Shown in pieces: positions 34,285 through 41,540 of a stretch of DNA of 41,540 bases (position 1 is its first letter; each line of letters opens with the position of its first letter). The stretch covers positions 1 through 41,540 of the forward strand of contig LRSR01008689.1 in NCBI GenBank assembly GCA_001579985.1. Direction: 5' to 3'. The notes under the pieces are model-generated. The model saw nothing but the letters and a program-made list of their open reading frames with translations, had not been told where the DNA came from and made no database searches. The stretch comes from Hypsibius dujardini. Its lineage: Eukaryota; Tardigrada; Eutardigrada; Parachela; Hypsibiidae. The position numbers and the translations under genes are program-made.

Positions 34285-37200
34285 ATGGAGGAAAAGTCCG
34301 GTCAGCCAGGGCTGCGCTCCTCAACTTCCGCAATCAGTCAGCTACTCCGTCGACTGCGCTACCAAGGAGCCGCCCAATGGGTTACCTTGATCCTGGTGGC
34401 CTCGTGTATCTGCCTGTTTATGTTCACGTCGTCCTTCAATTCCGCGGCCTATAGAAGACCAGCATCCGACGTGGATGCCCCCTCAGACGCGGAGAAGGGC
34501 TCCGGTTCCGACTCGGAGAACGCCCTGGACGTGCCCGGTAATGAAGACGCGGTTCCCGCAGCAGCGGGGAACAATCTAGACGATATCAATGCCGACCTGG
34601 TGGAGGAAGCTGTGCCGGAATTTACCGGGCCCAACTTTTGGGACGGTGTGGATTGGGATGATCCTCTGGAGTTGCCGGACAAGGTGGCCGGAAGTGTGTT
34701 TGAGATGACCGTCGAGACGGGCGAGGAGGATATTGAACTGAAAACGGCCAAAGGCGACATTCAGGTACCCATCGTGGGATGGTTTCTTACGTCTATCAAC
34801 GGATGTTGTTGCATTTTTTTTCTTTCCCTAAAATAGTTACAGTAATACGATTTGTTGGTCTGAACGGTTCAGCACATTGGGTCAGCAATTAATTTTCATT
34901 TTGAATTCGTAAAATATTACGAAAAAAATTGCCACATGAAATTTATGTTGATTTACTGAAAACATTTATTTCCCGTTCATTGTAGGTGACCACGGTATTC
35001 TTCAGGGAATCCATCCCCAAAACAAAATCCCGAATGGACATTCTGCTTCTTCACGGTTCGCGCTTTAATTCGGAAACGTGGATCACCGTGGACACCACGA
35101 AAACCTTCGCAGCCATGGGATATCGCGCAACTGCGATTGACTTACCCGGTTTCGGAAACAGCGCCGGCCAAGTGATGTTCGGTGAACAGGCCGCGCAGTT
35201 CATCGACGCCTTCTGTCAAGCGCACGGTATTAGAAATCCCGTCGTGGTTGCACCATCCATGTCCGGCGGGTACGCTCTTCCGTATCTGATGTCCAGACCT
35301 TTTAACGTGACGGGTTTCGTTGCCCTGGCTCCTACTTCCACAGAACGCTACAAGCCCGCTGACTACCAAAAAGTTCAGGTACTGTCCGCATGTTCTACCT
35401 GCATGTATTGTATTGTCCTGTCTGTGTGTCTGTCTGTGTGTCTGTCTGTGTGTCTGTGTGTCTGTCTGTCTGTGTGTCTGTCTGTGTGTCTGTGTGTCTG
35501 TCTGTGTGTCTGTGTGTCTGTCTGTGTGTCTGTGTGTCTGTGTGTCTGTGTGTCTGTGTGTCTGTGTGTCTGTGTGTCTGTGTGTCTGTGTGTCTGTCTG
35601 TGTGTCTGTCTGTCTGTATATCTGTTTGTTTGTTTGTCTGTCTGCCTGTCTGTCTGTCTTTCTGCCTGTCTGTTTGTCTGTCTGTTTGTCTGTATATCTG
35701 TTTGTTTGTTTATTTGTCTGTCTGTCTGTCTGTTTGATAATCTGTTTGTCTAGGTCCGTAAAGTTTCATGTCTTTTTCCGTATATGACGATATGATTCCG
35801 TTTTTCCATCAGTTATTGCCGCTGATTTTTTAACTGCAATTTGCACGTAGGTACCGATTTTAACCGTCTATGGCACAAAAGACTCCACATTCGGCTCGCA
35901 AGTCCAAAAGCGTCTCGGCTACGCACCGAATTCCCAAACGAAACTCATCCAAGACGCTCACCACGCCACCTATCTCGACCAACCCGACGAGTGGCATCGC
36001 GTCGCCTACATCTTCTTCCGCCGCATCGAAGGCTGGGCAGCTAAACAAGCCAAATCCGGCATCACCACCACGCAACATCCACCCGTAGTCACCCACAACG
36101 CGGCCGAAACCCTCGCACCGGAAGTCACCTTACCGGCCTTAAACGTGCCGCCCATGCGTAAGTTCATCAACACCAACGGTTTCGACCAGATACCGACCGG
36201 ACCTATCCCAACCCATCCGAGTCTCAGTCCGAGCGGCACCCTTGGCGATCTGTACGGCATGCCGGCATTCATAAACGGCAAGCCAGTCACCGTGGAAGAC
36301 GCTGCCCGTTTGAAGGCCGATCCGGCCTTCTTCAACAAGCCTCAGCAGCCGGAACCAACAACGAGCCCTGCTGTTGTAGCACAACCCAACGTCCAGCCAG
36401 CTAATGCGGCACCACAGTCCCAAGCCCTGTTTGGAGACGCTTTGCCGATCCAGCCGTCCAACATTCCACCCCAACCTCAAGGCATTCCACCGATCACCTT
36501 GCCTAAACAACAGACCCTTCAAGAGGCACAAAGCGAATTCCAGTCAGCCAGTCTGGCCGCTCAATCGCAGCCCTTTCCTTCGATCCAACAGCTGCAGCAG
36601 CAACCATTCGCGCAACAAAACATCCCGCAACTCGGTTCCCCGGCTCGAACCGCTCCGATCCATCTGCCGATTGCCGACAGCAGCGCCCAAATGGACTGGG
36701 TACGGCAAAACATCCAGACACAACCCATCCCAGTCAACCCGATGATCCAAGCTCTTCCCGGCTTCCAGCAGGCCATGGCTCATCAAAACGGACTACCACA
36801 GCAAGCGATGCCGCTTGGTAACGCTGCATCTCTGCCGGCTGGCCCGCCCGTGACGTTTGTCAATCCCTATCAGAGCCTCCACTCGAACGGACCACCGGCA
36901 GTTCGTCAGGCACAGCAAAACTTGCTGCCTGCTCCGTTGATGCCGAATGGACAGCGGGCTCTGGTGCCGGGGAACCCTCCACCGACAATGACCGCCCAAC
37001 AGCGGCAGCAATACGAGGCTGCACGGCAGTCTGTGCAAAATCCTGGACTGTTGTTGAATCGACAGACGAGGTCGTTGAACAATCAGGGGATTTGGCAGCA
37101 GTCCGCGCAGGGTTATCAGGTGAATAACGGCCGGGTACGCGTAGGAGGTGCCGAGATGGAGAAGCGACTACAAGAACTGCAGAGGGCTCAATATCGGGAG

Positions 37201-37311
37201 TACTTGCTGTTTAAGCAGTGGCTGGATATTCCGGCTGAGGCGGTGGGAAAGAAGGGCCTGAAACCGGAGTTTGTCAACCCTAAAGACACGGGATCAATGG
37301 AGAGAGCATGA
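34285..37311 (+). CDS. ABHD14: ABHD14-type alpha/beta hydrolase with N-terminal membrane anchor and long Gln/Pro-rich tail
   Basis: Exons 34285-34764, 34986-35378 and 35851-37311 give 777 aa. Residues 31-51 form a signal-anchor helix ([16 protein letters not shown]), followed by an acidic Ser/Asp/Glu linker to about residue 125. The hydrolase core (161-355) has [15 protein letters not shown] with the oxyanion [13 protein letters not shown], the nucleophile elbow [14 protein letters not shown] (Ser253), [10 protein letters not shown] (Asp302) and [15 protein letters not shown] (His329), matching ABHD14A/B in order and spacing. ABHD14A is a type II membrane protein; ABHD14B is a small soluble hydrolase reported to act as a lysine deacetylase. 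From about 360 to 777 there is a low-complexity Gln/Pro/Ala/Asn tail in the same exon, with a charged patch near 735. Vertebrate ABHD14 ends after the core. AATAAA is at 37386-37391. Confidence 0.88.
35379..35850 (+). repeat. (CTGT)n/(GTGT)n microsatellite in ABHD14 intron 2
   Basis: About 330 bp of TCTGTGTG and CTGT repeats lie between exons 2 and 3, on the same strand sense as in the LysM intron. Long Cys/Val/Ser ORFs here are artefacts. Confidence 0.85.
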
Positions 37312-37869
37312 TTGTTAGACAGTTATTGGTTAAAGTTTTTTTTGTTTATTATCACGGCATGAACATTTGATGATTTTCATCGACCAATAAAAATATGAAA
37401 TATGTAGAAGCACCCACAACAGCTCCCGTTTTGTATGAGGCAAAGTGTGCATTTCGGCTCACCCTCCACTTGGTCGATAAATCGACTCACTCACGCATTT
37501 TTCTTCGCCGGTAGATGCTTGATTGTTTGATTTGCGTGTATGGAGCTTGATGTTACAGGTCGCTATACATTTTGGAATTGAACCATTTTGAAAACCACTC
37601 GGCATACGTCATGGTGCATTGATCACGTTCTATATGCACTGGAGATGAAATGAACTGAACACGACTGAGCTCGTACTATGAGCAGATTAAACTCTAAATC
37701 GTTCATTCATTCTGCTCACACGTTTCGCAAGTTCTCTCGCGGAAAGACCTTTGCCTGAGATACAAAGCTTTATACATTTTAATGCATGGAATCCGTGAAC
37801 GGGCGATGGACGCGATGGGCGATGTTCCGGGTGTAATGTATGATACCAACCGACAATCCGCATATGTGT
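37312..37869. other. Convergent 3' flanks of ABHD14 and the GPCR
   Basis: AATAAA at 37386-37391 serves ABHD14. A minus-strand ATTAAA at 37778-37783 may serve the GPCR. A single-arm family A element sits at 37434-37532. Confidence 0.5.
37434..37532 (+). mobile_element. Family A element, single-arm copy 2
   Basis: TATGAGGCAAAGTGTGCATT at the end, then TTCGGCTCACCCTCCACTTG, GTCGATAAATCG and GATGCTTGATTGTTTGATT, matching the left arm of 7307-7402, with no opposite arm. TA is preserved at the outer end. Confidence 0.82.
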
Positions 37870-38983
37870 TCAGAAGCTGCATAACCTTTTCAATGCTTTG
37901 CGATAATCTGTGCTCAGCATGAAAACCAGAATCTGAAACGGCCAGACAATCTGTTAGTCCAGTTGAGGGAGCTAAGGTGTGATTTCACCCCACGGTCCCA
38001 CAAGAAGAAAGAATCCTTACCGGATGGAAAGCAAACGAAAGGACCAGCAGCAACCGCATCCACAAGCCAAACATCGGATCCAACCGAAACAGCTGTGGCG
38101 CCACACTGTTCACAATGGTAATGGGAAAATTGCATAGGCAATTCCAGATGAAGGTCATGATCAACATCTGCGCCTGTCGCATCCGCCGCTGATAGGCTCG
38201 CCCTGCTGGACTCTGGGAAACCGGAACCCTTTCATCGATCGCCATACCGCCGTTCGATTTGCCCCCACTCGACTGGGTCGCCGGAAGGGGAATGATAGTT
38301 CGCCGGTGGAACTTCCCGATGGCTGATTTAGCGCAAATAGCAACGGCTGCGAAGCCGACAAATCCGTAACAGAAGTAGATACAGCCAATCGCCCAAAATG
38401 TGCCCTGATTGGTGGTGGTGGTCAAGGTGCACTGTCCGTTTGGCAGGGAGTTGTAGAAGCCTCCGCTGTTGAAAACGAACGGCATCCGGGTGCCTCCTCC
38501 GAGGATCCAGCACAGAGCCAGACTGGCGAGGGTGAGGGACCGTCTCGCGAAGACTCGATACCCGTAGGGGTAGCAGATGGCGAACAGACGGTTGGCGGCT
38601 AACAGAGCTTCGTTGTAGTACCCGGTCACCACGATGGCCGAGTTGACAAACTGAACAACTCGACAGAAATCCGGTCCGCCGTCGAAACGGTTGTAGATTC
38701 GCACGCTGGTCAGCGGGACGATGACCGCGCACTGCATCAGGTAGGTGACGGAGAGGTGAGCGATGAGGACGCCGCAGCTGGTGCGGAGTTCGCGGATGCG
38801 AAGGACCACAGTGATGACGAGGACATTGCTGACGGAACCGACCACACAGAGGAGGAGGATGACCACAAGCCATGATGACAGTTGAGTCGGAGTGGCGGTG
38901 AGTTGAGTTGAATTTGTGAGCTTGCTGACATTTTGGAAGGTTTTTTGGAGCGTTTCTATTGTCCGGTTGAAATGGTCGGTCAT
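37870..38983 (-). CDS. Divergent rhodopsin-class (class A) GPCR
   Basis: Exons 38983-38021 and 37932-37870 give 341 aa. ATG at 38983 is the first true start in frame. The extracellular N-terminus has three N-glycosylation sequons (NRT, NVS, NST). Seven hydrophobic helices follow. TM1 has GSVSNVLVI with the conserved Asn. A Cys lies at the TM3 top (PDFCRVVQF) and another in loop 2 (GQCTL). TM4 has LCWILG. TM6 has NCLCNFPI in place of CWxP. TM7 has FAFHPILVF in place of NPxxY, then a helix-8-like STDYRKALKRLC. The DRY motif is replaced by NRLFA, and the TM2 Asp is missing. The second exon is needed to complete TM7. Ligand unknown. The family resembles fast-evolving orphan or chemosensory receptors. 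Confidence 0.85.
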
Positions 38984-40305
38984 TTTGTGTGAAGAGCCAA
39001 ACAACACTTAGACGATTACTGTCAAATTGTCAGTGACTCAGGATGAAGAAGGAGAAAATAGAGCGAAGGACTATACAAACGGACAACGGATGGGTGTGCG
39101 AACTGTTAAAAGCTCAGCAGAAGAGTTTCTTGCCTTGCGTGGATGTTCGGCGGGAGTCAGGGGGTCCTGTACCTGTGGTGCTGCCGCGGATGATTAGAGC
39201 TTTTGGGTTGTCTGGTTGGAATTGGCAGTCAAGATTGCGAACAGCCAGACAAAGTACGATGACTGTAGAATCGTTAAAAAAAACAGGCTGCACAACAGGT
39301 AAAAAGAACAGGAAAGTGACACGACAGAGGTGACTGAGACTACCCTCTCAACCTCTGTGGATCTCCGGCGGGGGTCAGAAGGAGGGGGGGTCTCGATCGT
39401 ATGCCTGTCAGTTGTGTTGTTGCGCATTGGCCACTAATTAGATTAGATTTTACTCTATTATTGATTCTGCCGCCGAAGGCTGAGCCTCTTCATGGGAACT
39501 GGAGAGACCTGACTCAATTCATTATTCGGAGTCTCCACGAACGCTAAGGCTCTATGACGCAGCATTAGGGACCAGTCAAACACCCAAGGGTTTCTCAACC
39601 TTCACCCTAAAGCTCGCCTTCTGTATGCTTAATCTTAGAGGCGATCTATTCGGAAACGCAATTACTACTTGTGTGTGGTGGGGGGGGGCCTTCATTGTGG
39701 ACGGTTGCATGTCCTGAAAACTGTTGACGCGCTTCCTTTTCTACCCTGGGCGCTCCAGAGAAAGCAACACAGGGTGCACCCGTCCGAGGACTGGGAATAG
39801 TGAGCGTCGCCCTGAACGACACAAGAAGGTAAAGGTGAGATCATGTGAGAATGACAACGTAAATCTAGAATGCCAATCGCATTAATAAATGTATTTACTC
39901 TATGATTGTCTTCCAGATGTGGTCTATACAGTAGTCGAGCCGGTTCCATTCGGTCCCCCCCCCCCATCACGAAATGTCTTGTAATATATAGGCAATGGTG
40001 GCATATGTTTTGAAAACAAATCTTCCACTCATTAATCATAACTACGTTGACCGACAAGACGTTTAAATATGGAGACTGCATAGATACTGACTTATATTGT
40101 ACTCTACTAGCAAAGCCATCTCATCAATCCGCCGATCGATTCGATTTCAACTTGAACTAAAATGAATATGCACTGCTAATTTGTGTTGCATATACAGTTG
40201 GTATCCGAAGAGTAGTCCTAATAAGCATATGCTTTATTTTTGGCAACGAAACTGCGTCTGTAAAATTGGCGATGGCTGACAACATAATAATAAGGCCACA
40301 TGACA

Positions 40306-40584
40306 TACCGTATGCTCGCGATCTGAAGGGACAGCTAAGTCCCGCCTCCCTCGGTATGGTCCTGCACTCGATTGAACGTTCAATCTGATTCACTCTTATC
40401 TGATTGGCTCATTTCAAACAGCTTACTCGTTGTGCTCGATTGATTGATTGCACAGTCGTGCTTTTCCATATATTTGTCCGTACAGTGTTAATTTGGTGAA
40501 CGGCACTCAATAGGCACGGCCCAGGTTGGTTAAAATTCACGGGTAGGGCAGAAAAGTGTCCCTTGAGATCGCGAGCCTATGGTA
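40306..40584. mobile_element. Family B fold-back MITE, copy 2
   Basis: Left end TACCGTATGCTCGCGATCTG + AAGGGACA and right end TGTCCCTTGAGATCGCGAGC + CTATGGTA are inverted. The inner GGGACAGCTAAGTCCCGCC matches the reverse complement of copy 1 near its right end (GGGGCTTAACTGTCCC). Arms have diverged more than in copy 1. Confidence 0.82.
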
Positions 40585-40654
40585 CCACCGTACGATATAT
40601 AGAGAAGAGCTTTACACAAAACTGTACCATGGGGATGGGCACGTCACGTCCCGT

Positions 40655-40872
40655 CACGTCAACCCCTTTCCAACTTCACATCAACCCCTTCCCACCTTCA
40701 AATCAGCCCCTTCTCACCGTTACGTCAACCCCTTCCCACCGTCACATCAGCCCCTTCCCACCGTCACATCAGCCCCTTCCCACCTTCACATCAGCCCCTT
40801 CCGACCTTCACATCAACCCCTTCCCACCGTTATGTCAACCCCTTCCCACCGTTACGTCAACCCCTTCCCATT
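40655..40872. repeat. 22-bp tandem repeat, about 10 copies
   Basis: Unit TCACATCAACCCCTTCCCAC + CT, alternating TCAACCCC/TCAGCCCC and CCGT/CTTC variants. ORFs rich in Thr, Ser, Pro and His across it are artefacts of the repeat. Confidence 0.88.
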
Positions 40873-40920
40873 GATGGGGTGACGTGACTTGACGTGACGT
40901 GACTTGACGTGACGTGACAT
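40873..40920. repeat. TGACGTGAC short tandem array
   Basis: GACGTGACTTGACGTGACGT repeated about twice, with many TGACGT cores. The sequence GTCACGTC occurs in inverse orientation at about 40637-40662 on the other side of the 22-bp repeat. Confidence 0.7.
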
Positions 40921-41540
40921 TATGACCCACATGATGAATGAAATAAAAACGCGTTTGCAATTAGTGGCTGATCTTTATTGATTTTGATTTTGTTAATATT
41001 AATCTTGCAAATCGAGTTGACCTTAAGATATATATGCACGAGGGGAAACTTTTCTTTCGGCGAACGAGCAATATCGCTTTTAATTCGGCGAACTTTTTCC
41101 GCTCCTTGCTACATGAAAAGCTGCAATTTCTCACACAATCTAAAGCTTTGACAACATCAAAGAAATTTCTATCAGCCGAGATCGAGACGCTAGGGGAGCC
41201 ACTCACGTGTTGGTACTGTACACGAGTGAAAAAAACCACGACAAAGCCTTGTCGATGATGAAATACCTTCCACGCAAATAGCCATAACTTTTCTTTTTTG
41301 TCTTAAGAGCTTACATGATGCCAATCGAAAGGTAATCTAGTTTTGTAAATGTTGGAACAAAGAAAAGAAACATTTTCATTAAGATTTTGCTAAACTAACT
41401 TAAACTTTAATAACTGTTTTGGCTGCTCGAATAGATCAATCAACGTAGTACTAGTACTCTTCATTGCCAGTGAGCGAACACGTGCGCCCCCTGCTTTCCT
41501 CTCTTCGCCGAATTAAACATTTCACCTCGTACTGCGTTTA

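Larger units (their letters stand above)
38984..41540. other. Right-hand end with no supported gene
   Basis: Contains the family B element copy 2 (40306-40584), a 22-bp tandem repeat (40655-40872) and TGACGT-rich repeats (40873-40920). Other ORFs here have no family motifs. Confidence 0.5.

Noticed and set aside
36404-36745. Alternative-frame ORFs inside the ABHD14 tail region
   Set aside because: The frame continuous with the hydrolase core is open for 487 codons; overlapping frames arise from biased Gln/Pro codons.
39692-40081. Minus-strand 129-aa ORF
   Set aside because: No recognisable domain, spans G-run and spacer sequence, no splice sites consistent with a gene.
40563-40882. Overlapping Ser/Thr/Pro/His-rich ORFs
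   Set aside because: They translate the 22-bp minisatellite in two frames, which shows they reflect the repeat and not coding selection.
40961-41258. Opposed ORFs of 92 (-) and 74 (+) residues near the right edge
   Set aside because: They overlap each other, lack motifs and have no supporting gene structure within the window.

Overview
This is a gene-dense stretch of an invertebrate animal nuclear genome. Nearly all genes are split by short GT-AG introns, mostly 37-400 bp. It holds a nuclear receptor, a Pox neuro gene, a chemoreceptor of the insect gustatory-receptor type, a four-gene core histone cluster and a Pol III tRNA. Pox neuro and the gustatory-type receptor point to an ecdysozoan or another protostome. 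The compact genes, the (AATC)n-rich introns and the secreted LysM protein make me favour a tardigrade, but that is inference and no single marker proves it. Nothing here is bacterial, plasmid or viral.

Layout. 122-3451 (-) nuclear hormone receptor. 4361-4753 (-) weak unknown two-exon ORF. 4278-7069 (+) CDC50/TMEM30 flippase subunit. 8096-9377 (+) GDAP1-like GST-fold protein. 9765-9835 (-) tRNA-Gly(CCC). 10711-15104 histones H4(-), H3(+), H2B(-), H2A(+) as two divergent pairs, every gene with one intron. 16511-18547 (+) secreted LysM-like protein. 19157-22611 (+) UNC93-like transporter. 22932-24808 (-) Pox neuro, convergent with UNC93. About 26502-29395 (+) incompletely resolved MAM-like membrane protein. 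29808-31984 (-) gustatory-receptor-like 7TM protein. 34285-37311 (+) ABHD14-type hydrolase with a roughly 420-residue Gln/Pro-rich tail. 37870-38983 (-) divergent rhodopsin-class GPCR.

I rebuilt gene models by joining open frames at GT-AG sites with matching phase and checking conserved family motifs across each join. Exon coordinates are in the entries. First exons of CDC50 and the nuclear receptor are less certain than the rest. The genes do not form one pathway. The only functional unit is the histone quartet, which supplies the nucleosome core.

Spacers and introns are rich in fold-back (MITE-like) elements. One has an intact 8-bp target duplication of hAT type. Several others end at TA as mariner-type elements do, and two families recur within the window. 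There are also many microsatellites, notably (CTGT)n inside introns. I found no clear evidence of a wholly new system. The most unusual items are the ABHD14-Q/P-tail fusion, the intron-bearing histone quartet with an H2A.X-like tail, the recurring fold-back elements (one sitting exactly at a CDC50 splice donor), and a coding-like ORF nested in a Pox neuro intron.
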